Of a stretch of 17,596 nucleotides of DNA, positions 1-6,467 are shown piece by piece. The translations under genes and the position numbers were made by a program. How positions within the stretch are numbered: position 1 is the stretch's first letter; the number at the start of each line of letters is the position of its first letter. The stretch is from NCBI GenBank assembly GCA_934663645.1, contig CAKUKR010000050.1, forward strand, positions 1 to 17,596, in the 5' to 3' direction. The notes under the pieces are model-generated. The model was not told the origin of the DNA. It saw only the letters and a program-made list of their open reading frames with translations, and made no database searches. This DNA is from an uncultured Muribaculaceae bacterium (GTDB lineage: Bacteria > Bacteroidota > Bacteroidia > Bacteroidales > Muribaculaceae).

Positions 1-1245
1 GACATGGAAAAGCGGCTCGCTGAAAAGGATAAGGAGGCTGCCCAAGTGGCAGCCCGGCTCGAAATGAAGATCAGCGAGCTGACAGGCATTATCGACAACC
101 ATAAAAAGGACAAGGAAGCGTACCAGGCTGAATTAGAGGCTGAAAACCTGCTCAAGATACAGAAGATTGAAGCCGCCCGTGACAAGGAAGTGCAGTCGCT
201 GAAATACCAGCTTAGGGACGAGGACGCGAAGCACCGCCTCGAGCTGGAACAGCAGAAAGGCAGCATAAGCGACGAGCTCAACCAGCGCGACATAACAATC
301 AGCGAACTGCGTGCCACGCTCGAGACACAGAAGGCAGCGACCGAAGTCAAGGTCAAGGAAATGGCAGAGCGTTATGAGGTGCAGCTGCGCGAGCGGCAGG
401 ACGAAATAAAGCAGTTGCGCGACTTCAAGACACGTCTCTCGACAAAAATGGTCGGCGAGTCGCTCGAGCAGCATTGCCTGACCACATTCCAGAACGCCCA
501 GTCGATGGGAGCATTCCCCACCGCCGTCTTCCAAAAGGACAACGACGCGCGAGAGGGGTCGAAGGGCGATTTCATCTTCCGCGACACGGTCAACGGCAAA
601 GAGTATATGTCTATCATGTTTGAGATGAAGAACGAGATGGACACTACCACCACCAAGCACCGGAACGAGGATTTCCTCGACAAGCTGGACAAAGACCGCA
701 AGCAGAAGAATTGTGAATATGCAGTGCTGGTGTCTATGCTGGAGATGGACAACGAGCTGTACAACAACGGCATCGTAGACATGAAATTCAAGGGCTATGA
801 AAAAATGTACGTGATACGCCCGCAGTTCCTCATACCTCTTGTGCGCATACTGAGCGAGTCTTCGCGCAAAAGCCTCCGCGAAATGGAGCAGCTGCGCAGC
901 GAGCTGCAGACACTGCGCGACCAGCAGACGGACGTGACGAAATTTGAGGAGAAACTCGACAAATTCAAGTCAGCCTTCAACAGCAACCTCGCCGGTGCAA
1001 CGAAGAAATACAAGTCGGCCATCGAAGGCATCGACAAGGCCATTGAGGGGCTGGAAAAACAAATCAAATTGCTTCGCGATGTCAAGTCAAACTTCGAGGG
1101 CTCGGAGCAAAAGCTCCTGAAAGCCGGTGAACAAATCGACGAAGACCTGACTATCAAGAAATTGACGCACGGCAACCCGGCAATGCGCCAACGCATAATA
1201 GATGCACGCCAGTCGAGCAGCAACGAGGACGAGGGCAATGACTGA
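1..1245 (+). CDS. DUF2130 family coiled-coil protein, 5' end outside window
   Basis: The frame is open through base 1, so the true start may lie upstream; the first in-window ATG is at 4. Numbering from that Met, residues 1 to about 150 are a charged heptad-like coiled coil. Residues about 150-285 match the DUF2130 domain, with GESLEQHC at 161-168 and an acidic D189 followed by E207-M208-K209 in a beta-strand-like context. Residues 290-390 form a second coiled coil, and the tail is acidic. DUF2130 proteins have no settled function. The D...ExK arrangement after a conserved Glu helix resembles PD-(D/E)XK nucleases and the coiled-coil plus nuclease-like layout of RmuC; that link is my inference. 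The next gene overlaps by 8 bases, suggesting translational coupling. No signal peptide or membrane segment is seen in the visible part, so it is probably cytoplasmic. Family call is firm, biochemical role open. Confidence 0.85.
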   Translation, partial: DMEKRLAEKDKEAAQVAARLEMKISELTGIIDNHKKDKEAYQAELEAENLLKIQKIEAARDKEVQSLKYQLRDEDAKHRLELEQQKGSISDELNQRDITISELRATLETQKAATEVKVKEMAERYEVQLRERQDEIKQLRDFKTRLSTKMVGESLEQHCLTTFQNAQSMGAFPTAVFQKDNDAREGSKGDFIFRDTVNGKEYMSIMFEMKNEMDTTTTKHRNEDFLDKLDKDRKQKNCEYAVLVSMLEMDNELYNNGIVDMKFKGYEKMYVIRPQFLIPLVRILSESSRKSLREMEQLRSELQTLRDQQTDVTKFEEKLDKFKSAFNSNLAGATKKYKSAIEGIDKAIEGLEKQIKLLRDVKSNFEGSEQKLLKAGEQIDEDLTIKKLTHGNPAMRQRIIDARQSSSNEDEGND

Positions 1246-2020
1246 CAAAATACGACAAGATCCAGCCAGAGGCGTGCCGCCGATACCGCAATATGCCGCG
1301 CAGTGGCAGGAGGCCGTAAGCCGCTGGCGCGGGAAAGGCTGGACAGTGACACGCGGCGATTTCACAACCGAAGTGACAGACATAACTCGCGACGGCTGCC
1401 CGTGCCGCATCGGCATAGGGTATTACGACAAGCGGTTCTACCTGCTCGCCGCATACGACGAGGACACGGCTTTCGCACGCTCGCTGCGGCAAGACCTCGG
1501 CGGCAAGACCAACTACTGGACTTGGTGGAACTACCTGCCAGACCCGTATCGCGACATGCCCTTCGGCAAGTTTAACGGCACGCTGCTGTCTGACGACCGT
1601 TTCCAGCAGTATGTCACTGTGCTTGTGGAGCATATACAGGGTGCGGCGTTGCGTCATCACCGCACGTTCACACGCATCAGCGGCGTTGAGCTGCCGCCGG
1701 GCTGGACTTGCTGTGTGCTGCATTATGACACAGCCGTGTGCGAACTGAAGGGAAGTGACGGCAACTGGCTATGCCGGCTGGAGGCCGCGCCGCTATCCAG
1801 TGACGAAACTGCGGCTCTGGACTTGGCACTGCCACGCCGCGCCGGGTGCATTGACGTGATTAAGTCGTTGCTGGGGCAGCTGGGCAGGCTGGACCTTGCC
1901 GCCGATATAGACCGGAGTCGCTGCCGCGTGACAGTGAGAGAGATACAGGCGTGCACAGATGATGCTCGCGAGGCGTTGTCTGCGTGGATGCAAATGCTTT
2001 CAGGAGTGATGAAAGAATAA
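1238..2020 (+). CDS. Hypothetical protein coupled to DUF2130 gene
   Basis: A 260-residue protein that I do not recognise. I chose the ATG at 1238, which overlaps the DUF2130 stop as ATGACTGA and is preceded by purine-rich GAGGACGAGGG. An in-frame ATG at 1202 would add only 12 low-complexity residues lying inside the upstream gene. The product has no signal peptide or clear membrane helix. It is rich in Trp and Cys (nine Cys, including a CxC in the N-terminal third and an adjacent CC pair in the middle), and its centre is aromatic-rich (YWTWWNYLPDP). The N-terminal half reads as alternating beta strands and the C-terminal part as helices, by eye. The 8-base overlap suggests it is made together with the DUF2130 protein and may be its partner. 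It ends 3 bases before the convergent shikimate kinase stop. Coding status is well supported; function unknown. Confidence 0.8.
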   Translation: MTDKIRQDPARGVPPIPQYAAQWQEAVSRWRGKGWTVTRGDFTTEVTDITRDGCPCRIGIGYYDKRFYLLAAYDEDTAFARSLRQDLGGKTNYWTWWNYLPDPYRDMPFGKFNGTLLSDDRFQQYVTVLVEHIQGAALRHHRTFTRISGVELPPGWTCCVLHYDTAVCELKGSDGNWLCRLEAAPLSSDETAALDLALPRRAGCIDVIKSLLGQLGRLDLAADIDRSRCRVTVREIQACTDDAREALSAWMQMLSGVMKE

Positions 2021-2023
2021 ATT

Positions 2024-2554
2024 TCAGAGCAGCGGCAGCAGAGCCTCGACAGTCGCGTCTATCTGGCGGCGGTCTTCGAGCTGCTCGCCGGGGTGCGTGA
2101 CATGGGCGCGGGTGTAGTACGGCAGCCGCCGGGCTATGCCCGCTGCCACTTCGTCATGAAGCTGCGAGGGGTCTTTGCCTGCCATAAGCGGGCGGCGCGA
2201 GCGGTTGCGCGTGAGCCGCTCCACTATCCTGTCGACCGAAGTGTCAAGGTAAATGACCGTTCCTCGCGAGAGCATGAAGTCCATGTTGCCGTGGAAACAG
2301 GGCGTGCCGCCTCCGCAGGCTATCACCACGTCCTGCATCTCTCCCACCTCGGCAAGCATCGCGTGTTCGGCACTGCGGAAAGCCTCCTCGCCGTCCGTGG
2401 CGAAAATCTGCGAAATCGAGCGGCGGAAACGCTGCTCGATGTAGAAGTCCAAGTCGATGAACTCCCTGCCGAGCCGTCTGGCGAGGGCCCGTCCGAGCGT
2501 GGTCTTGCCGCACGCCATATAGCCTATTATGAATACCGGTGGGTGAATTTCCAT
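2024..2554 (-). CDS. aroK: Shikimate kinase
   Basis: Catalyses ATP-dependent 3-phosphorylation of shikimate in the chorismate pathway, in the cytoplasm. The 176-residue product has the P-loop GYMACGKTT (11-19), the shikimate-binding IDLD (33-36, with D34 and D36), F59-R60 in EEAFR, the glycine-rich CGGGTP (80-85), and the Arg-rich lid SRRPLMAG (119-126). Length is normal for the family. I placed the start at 2554 (MEIHPPVFIIG) because this puts the P-loop about ten residues in, as usual. The open frame continues to 2653, but that extension would overlap the upstream coiled-coil gene by 86 bases and is unlike the family. The start lies 13 bases after the coiled-coil gene stop, so the two are probably co-transcribed. 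It is convergent with the plus-strand hypothetical gene, with 3 bases between stops. Confidence 0.93.
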   Translation of the reverse strand: MEIHPPVFIIGYMACGKTTLGRALARRLGREFIDLDFYIEQRFRRSISQIFATDGEEAFRSAEHAMLAEVGEMQDVVIACGGGTPCFHGNMDFMLSRGTVIYLDTSVDRIVERLTRNRSRRPLMAGKDPSQLHDEVAAGIARRLPYYTRAHVTHPGEQLEDRRQIDATVEALLPLL

Positions 2555-2567
2555 AGCCAGCAGGGGG

Positions 2568-3140
2568 TCAAATGTCGTCGGGGAGCTGCAGCAGCCAGTC
2601 CTCGTCTTCCGTTGCGGCTGCCGCGGCGACATCAGCAGTGCCATGGGCGGCATCTTGCTGCGCCGCCGTCTCGTGTTTCCGCGCCGTAGCGGTGTTGCCT
2701 GTGACGTTCATGTCGATAGGCGCGGGGGAATCCTCGAAGTCGGGGACAGCCAGCCGTTTGAGAGCCTTGCGGGTGTCAGCGAGTTCCTTTTTCAGCGCGT
2801 TGATGCGGCGTTCATACTGCTGCCGCTCTGCGCCGAACTTCGCGATTTCGCTGCGCATCTCCTCGATGCGTCCGCGGTCGATGCTCTCGTTTTCGAGGCG
2901 GCTGTTCATGTCGGCGGCCTGCCGCTCCATATCATCGATGGTCTCGTGGAGGGTTCGCAGCTGGCGCGCCTGAATGAGAGCCGTCTCGCGCTGCGTCATC
3001 ACCGTGCACTGCATCGACTGCAGCTCGGTGTCGCGCCGGACTGTCTCCTCCTCCATTTCGCTGATTTGCCGCGTCATATCAGCTATCTCGCGGGCGGCGG
3101 CACGCGGGGCAAACAGGCATCGCAACCATGAGCGTGACAT
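2568..3140 (-). CDS. Small coiled-coil protein of unknown function
   Basis: A 190-residue protein. Residues about 15-130 are almost uninterrupted charged heptad-type helix (MTRQISEMEEETVRR onward). A Pro/Ala-rich linker follows at about 131-175, and the C-terminus is a short acidic-aromatic tail, EDEDWLLQLPDDI. There is no signal peptide or membrane segment, and no enzymatic motif. It lies between hemD (58 bases upstream, separated by a strong hairpin) and aroK (13 bases downstream), on the same strand. The layout of coiled-coil rod, disordered linker and short terminal peptide is that of a scaffold or adaptor whose tail docks on a partner, but that is inference from architecture only. Reading frame, codon use and tight spacing to aroK support it as a real gene. 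A later Met (residue 22) is an alternative start. Confidence 0.75.
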   Translation of the reverse strand: MSRSWLRCLFAPRAAAREIADMTRQISEMEEETVRRDTELQSMQCTVMTQRETALIQARQLRTLHETIDDMERQAADMNSRLENESIDRGRIEEMRSEIAKFGAERQQYERRINALKKELADTRKALKRLAVPDFEDSPAPIDMNVTGNTATARKHETAAQQDAAHGTADVAAAAATEDEDWLLQLPDDI

Positions 3141-3156
3141 TTCGGACAGTTTTGCG

Positions 3157-3192
3157 GGCGAGGGTTATGCCGGCACTGGCACAACCCTCGCC
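3157..3192 (-). terminator. Strong hairpin after hemD
   Basis: A 10-bp stem pairs 3157-3166 (GGCGAGGGTT) with 3183-3192 (AACCCTCGCC). After one mismatch (A3167/C3182), 4 more bp (TGCC/GGCA) close a 6-base loop. It begins 6 bases after the hemD stop on the minus strand. There is no T-run after the stem, so it is either a terminator of the T-poor kind or an RNA-stability or attenuation hairpin between hemD and the coiled-coil gene. No TAnnTTTG promoter is visible between it and the next gene, so some read-through is expected. Confidence 0.5.
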
Positions 3193-3198
3193 GTAATA

Positions 3199-3951
3199 TC
3201 ATTTCTGCTTCTTGAGGAACGCCTCAAAAGCGCCGGTCATAGAGGGGTTTTCGGGCGTAGGCGCTTTGATTTCGACCGTCAGGCCGGCATCTTCGGCAGC
3301 CTTGTTGGTGGCTGCGCCGAAACAGCCTATCACCACATTCTTGTAGCTCTCCTTGAAGTCCGGGAAGTTCTTCATCAGCGAGTCGATGCCGGCTGGCGAG
3401 AAGAAGAGCAGCGCGTCATAGTCAAAGGGTTCGTCAGGAGCGAAGTCGTTGCTGACAGTGCGGTACATGACGGCTTTGGTAAAGTTGATTTTTATGCCGT
3501 CGAGGGCGTTGTCATCGTTGTGCACATCAGAGATGGGGAACAGGAAGTTCTCCTTGTGGTGCTTGGTGAGGGCGGCCTTGAGCTGGGGGTCGGTGAGCTT
3601 GCCGGACGCGCCGAAGAAAATCTTGCGCTTGCGGTATACGATGTATTTCTGGAGGTAAAGCGCGATAGCCTCAGTGGTGCAGAAATACTTCATCGTGTCG
3701 GGGATTTTCACACGTGTCTCCTCACAGAGGCGGAAGAAGTTGTCTACGGCATGGCGGGCAGTGAAGATGACTGCCGTGAAATCGGCAAGGTTGATTTTGG
3801 ACTGCCTGAACTCCTTGGACGACAGGCCTTCAACTTTAATGAAGGGTCGGAAAACCAACTCGAGTCCGTATCGCTGTGCGATATCGTAATAAGGCGACTT
3901 TTCGGATGTCGGCTTAGGCTGTGAAACCAGTACTTTCTTTATCTTCATCAT
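3199..3951 (-). CDS. hemD: Uroporphyrinogen-III synthase family protein
   Basis: HemD cyclises hydroxymethylbilane with inversion of ring D to give uroporphyrinogen III, the branch point to heme, siroheme and cobalamin. This 250-residue protein has the HemD layout: VLVSQPKP at the N-terminus, an early strand-helix unit (VIFTARHAVDNFF), and a second domain with DALLFFSPAGIDSLM and VIGCFGAATNKAAEDAG near the C-terminus. These match the Bacteroidota form. HemD has few invariant residues, so activity cannot be read from sequence. Two adjacent Met codons (3951 and 3948) are both possible starts. It follows the DUF4271 gene by 49 bases, a pairing that is common in Bacteroidales, and a hairpin sits in that gap. 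No other heme-pathway gene is in the window. Family call confident; substrate flux uncertain. Confidence 0.88.
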   Translation of the reverse strand: MMKIKKVLVSQPKPTSEKSPYYDIAQRYGLELVFRPFIKVEGLSSKEFRQSKINLADFTAVIFTARHAVDNFFRLCEETRVKIPDTMKYFCTTEAIALYLQKYIVYRKRKIFFGASGKLTDPQLKAALTKHHKENFLFPISDVHNDDNALDGIKINFTKAVMYRTVSNDFAPDEPFDYDALLFFSPAGIDSLMKNFPDFKESYKNVVIGCFGAATNKAAEDAGLTVEIKAPTPENPSMTGAFEAFLKKQK

Positions 3952-3968
3952 ATCTAATTAAGCGGCAT

Positions 3969-3999
3969 AGCCTCGATGCGCTGGCGAGCCGTCGAGGCT
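3969..3999 (-). terminator. Hairpin between DUF4271 gene and hemD
   Basis: A perfect 8-bp inverted repeat pairs AGCCTCGA (3969-3976) with TCGAGGCT (3992-3999), with a 15-base loop that contains a small GGC/GCC pairing. It starts one base after the DUF4271 stop. It is followed by AT-rich sequence but not by a clear T-run. It could be a weak terminator, or a processing or attenuation hairpin that sets hemD expression apart from the upstream genes. Confidence 0.35.
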
Positions 4000-4000
4000 G

Positions 4001-4816
4001 TCAGGCGGCGAAGGTCAACGCTGCAGAATAGGTCAATACCAACGGTAATATTTCCAGAGTGCAAAGGTAGTACAAAAAATGCACCCAAGACGAAACCCGG
4101 GCGAAAAAAATGCGGTACGACTTGGATATGAATATCAATTTTATGACCGCAAGCAGGGCCAAGGCGGATATCGACAGCCCTCTGGCGGCATTAGGATAGA
4201 ACAGGGCGACGAGTGCCGGCAACAGCATAGTGAGGCCCAGCAACGCCTGCGAGGCGAGGAAGCCGCGCACCCATATCCGCGCATGGGCGGTGTCTGAAAA
4301 CACCGTCGCCACTATCCAGTAGACCGCCGGCATGACAAGGCAGTATGCTGCCACGGCTGCGATGCATACCCAGGCGCTGGCTGCAAATGTGGCTGCGGTG
4401 ACGGCAATGCCGTTGAACGACGTGACAGCTACAAACAGTACAAGCCCCATGGTGATGGCACACAGCACATTGAGCATGAACATGAACGAGGTCTCCTTGG
4501 CGGTGTCGTCAAAGGCGTTGCCGCGTGCGCGGGTATTGGTCAGGTCATTAAACATCATCTTGATGTACCTGACATTGCTCTTGTAGCGGGCGAAGACCAC
4601 TCCTACTACCATCAGGACGGCAAAGAGCAGCCACGAGCCGGCTGTCTGCCCGTCAGCACGCAGCGGCGCGTCGATGCCTTCGGGCTGCCGTTGCATCACC
4701 ACCGGCGTGAGCGTCTCGCCGGCAGGGATGGTGTCCGTGGCGGTGTCAACGGCAGTGTCGGCAGCGTGCGTGCTGTCGAGCATCGTGTCCTGCATATTTG
4801 CGGCGGCGGTTCTCAT
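4001..4816 (-). CDS. DUF4271 domain multi-pass membrane protein
   Basis: A 271-residue inner-membrane protein. Residues 1-58 are polar, Thr/Asp-rich and without a signal peptide. Hydrophobic stretches follow at about 61-77, 111-133, 138-172 (probably two helices), 185-207, 214-231 and 246-265. The conserved features of the Bacteroidota DUF4271 family are recognisable: the post-TM1 segment with NDLTN, and the late ISKSYRIFFAR followed by FLYYLCTLEILPL. The family has no known function, and its usual neighbour is hemD, as here. The stop lies 49 bases before hemD; the start is 24 bases after the epimerase stop, so it is read as part of the long operon. The polar N-terminus is poorly constrained and a later start (Met8 or Met12) is possible. 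Confidence 0.82.
   Translation of the reverse strand: MRTAAANMQDTMLDSTHAADTAVDTATDTIPAGETLTPVVMQRQPEGIDAPLRADGQTAGSWLLFAVLMVVGVVFARYKSNVRYIKMMFNDLTNTRARGNAFDDTAKETSFMFMLNVLCAITMGLVLFVAVTSFNGIAVTAATFAASAWVCIAAVAAYCLVMPAVYWIVATVFSDTAHARIWVRGFLASQALLGLTMLLPALVALFYPNAARGLSISALALLAVIKLIFISKSYRIFFARVSSWVHFLYYLCTLEILPLVLTYSAALTFAA
4062..4069 (-). promoter_or_regulatory. Possible internal -7 box ahead of hemD
   Basis: TACCTTTG on the minus strand fits the Bacteroidota -7 element. It lies inside the end of the DUF4271 gene, about 110 bases before the hemD start. No matching TTTG is present 19-21 bases upstream, and the bases simply encode part of YYLCTLE, so it may be chance. Confidence 0.2.
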
Positions 4817-4840
4817 TGGTATCCTTGCGTTGATGCCCCG

Positions 4841-5875
4841 TTACAGCCATCCGTTGTCGCGGTACCACGCCACGGCGCGGGCTATCCCCTCGGCAAGCGG
4901 CACACGCGGCGTGAAGCCGAAGTCGCGGCGTGCCTTGCTGATGTCGGCGCGCCAGTTGCGCTGGCGCATGATGCGGTATTTGTCGCGGTTGAGCGTGGAG
5001 GGCTTCATCCGCGCCACGCCCCATTTCTCGGCTATCGCGGAGACGGCTTTCACTACCGCCAGCGGCAGCCTGACTGACAGCACAAACCGCTTGCCGAGAG
5101 CCTTGGCGCATAGGGTGCGGAACTCTTTCTGCGAATAGCTGCGCTCCTCGGCGATGATGTAGGTGTTGCCCGCAGGCGCATTCTCGAGAGCGTCATACAT
5201 CGCCGCCGTCAGGTCGGTGACATAGATGAACGACAGCATCTGCCGGCGGTAGCCCACCGAGAAGTCGAAGCCGCTCTTGACGGACTTGAACATCAGGAAA
5301 TAGTCGCGGTCACGCGGGCCGTAGATGCCTGTGGCACGGAATATGACTGAGGGTATGCCGCTCTCTGCGAGCCACATCTCGGCTTTCAGCTTCGAGGTGC
5401 CGTAACGGGTGTCCGGCACGGGTATCTGCTCGGGTGTGAACGGCGTGTAGTCCTTCTCGTTGCGAGGCCCCATGACCGACAGGCTGCTCATGTACAGCAT
5501 CTTGTCTGGCATGATGCCGACCTGGAGGAGCGCAGTTGTGAAGTTGCGCAGGTACTCGTAGTTTATCTTGTTGAAGTCAGCGAAATTGATGCACTTGGTC
5601 GCGCCGAGGTTGTAGATGATGTAGTCCCATTTCTCTCCCGGCGGCAATGCCGTCTCGAGCTGCCGCGACAGCGTGCCCGTGTCGTCGCAGGAGAGTGTGA
5701 CGAACCTTATCCGCTCGTCAGTGAGGTATTCACGCGAGGTGGTCTCTCGCACGCCGGCCCACACCTCGTAGCCGCGCTTCAGCCCCTCGTCGACGGCAAA
5801 GCCGCCGACGAAGCCTCCTGCGCCCACAACGAGCACACGGCGGCGCGGAGTGTCATTTGATGATGTCAAACTCAT
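4841..5875 (-). CDS. NAD-dependent epimerase/dehydratase (extended SDR)
   Basis: A 344-residue extended short-chain dehydrogenase/reductase, the family that includes nucleotide-sugar epimerases and dehydratases. Visible motifs are the Rossmann loop GAGGFVGG (18-25), YMSSLSVMG with the active-site Ser around 130-132, the catalytic Y158-x3-K162 (YGTSK), and RATGIYGPRD (180-189). The C-terminal half (about 190-344) is the variable substrate domain with FIYVTDL and a helical end. Length is typical and all catalytic residues are present, so it should be an active oxidoreductase; the substrate cannot be named. Its start overlaps the deacetylase stop by 23 bases, which argues for coupled translation and a joint role in envelope sugar metabolism. 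A sterol- or flavonoid-type SDR substrate remains possible. Confidence 0.9.
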   Translation of the reverse strand: MSLTSSNDTPRRRVLVVGAGGFVGGFAVDEGLKRGYEVWAGVRETTSREYLTDERIRFVTLSCDDTGTLSRQLETALPPGEKWDYIIYNLGATKCINFADFNKINYEYLRNFTTALLQVGIMPDKMLYMSSLSVMGPRNEKDYTPFTPEQIPVPDTRYGTSKLKAEMWLAESGIPSVIFRATGIYGPRDRDYFLMFKSVKSGFDFSVGYRRQMLSFIYVTDLTAAMYDALENAPAGNTYIIAEERSYSQKEFRTLCAKALGKRFVLSVRLPLAVVKAVSAIAEKWGVARMKPSTLNRDKYRIMRQRNWRADISKARRDFGFTPRVPLAEGIARAVAWYRDNGWL

Positions 5876-6464
5876 ATCCTTGTTCTTTGAGCCATTCTAT
5901 GCTTTGGGGCAACGCCTCTTGCAGCCTGGGCCAGCTCTTCAGCGAGTCGTGGAAGACGATGATTGACCCCGGTCGGGCATACCTCTTCACGTTTTCGACC
6001 ACCTGGCGCGGCGTGAGCCGCTTGCTGTAGTCGCGTGTCACCAGGTCGTACATTACCAGGTTGAAACGGTTCTTGAGAGCCGCCACCTGCGCCCAGCGCA
6101 GCCAGCCGTGCGGCGGGCGGAAGATGTGCGCCCCTATCAGGGCGTTTGCCTCCAGCACGTCGGCAAGGTAGCGGCGCGTGGTCGTAGAGGAGCCTTGCAG
6201 GTGGTGCATCGTGTGGTTGCCCACGGCATGGCCGCGCTCGCGCACCATGCGGTACACCTCCGGGTGCTTGCGCACATTGTCGCCCACCATGAAAAACGTC
6301 GCCTTGATGCCGTAGCGGTCGAGCGTGTCGAGCACCCAGGGCGTGACTTCGGGTATCGGCCCGTCGTCAAACGTGAGGAACACCCGCCTGCGCTCCCCGT
6401 GTATGCGGAACACCGCTTCCGGGAAACAAAGGCGGAAAAGGAGCGGCGGGCGTTCTATCAGCAT
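5853..6464 (-). CDS. Polysaccharide deacetylase family protein (NodB domain)
   Basis: A 203-residue CE4/NodB-fold protein expected to remove N-acetyl (or related) groups from a glycan, using a divalent metal. All main motifs are present: TFDDGP (31-36, with base D33 and metal ligand D34), H84-x3-H88 in GNHTMHH, RPPHG (116-120), and IIVFHDS with H172-D173 at the end. The usual fourth motif appears as VTRDYS. The N-terminus (MLIERPPLLFRLCFP) is only weakly hydrophobic and is not a standard signal peptide, so either the enzyme is cytoplasmic or it associates peripherally with the membrane. Only 3 bases separate it from the DUF2723 gene upstream, and it overlaps the epimerase downstream, so the three are most likely one transcript. 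The active site looks intact; the glycan acted on is unknown. Confidence 0.92.
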   Translation of the reverse strand: MLIERPPLLFRLCFPEAVFRIHGERRRVFLTFDDGPIPEVTPWVLDTLDRYGIKATFFMVGDNVRKHPEVYRMVRERGHAVGNHTMHHLQGSSTTTRRYLADVLEANALIGAHIFRPPHGWLRWAQVAALKNRFNLVMYDLVTRDYSKRLTPRQVVENVKRYARPGSIIVFHDSLKSWPRLQEALPQSIEWLKEQGYEFDIIK

Positions 6465-6467
6465 CTG

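Noticed and set aside
2555..2653. N-terminal extension of shikimate kinase to an upstream ATG
   Set aside because: It would add 33 polar residues before the P-loop and overlap the coiled-coil gene; the start at 2554 gives the normal family length.
2974..3924. Plus-strand open frame of 316 codons opposite hemD
   Set aside because: It is antisense to a recognisable HemD protein, spans the intergenic hairpin, and has no domain or promoter of its own.
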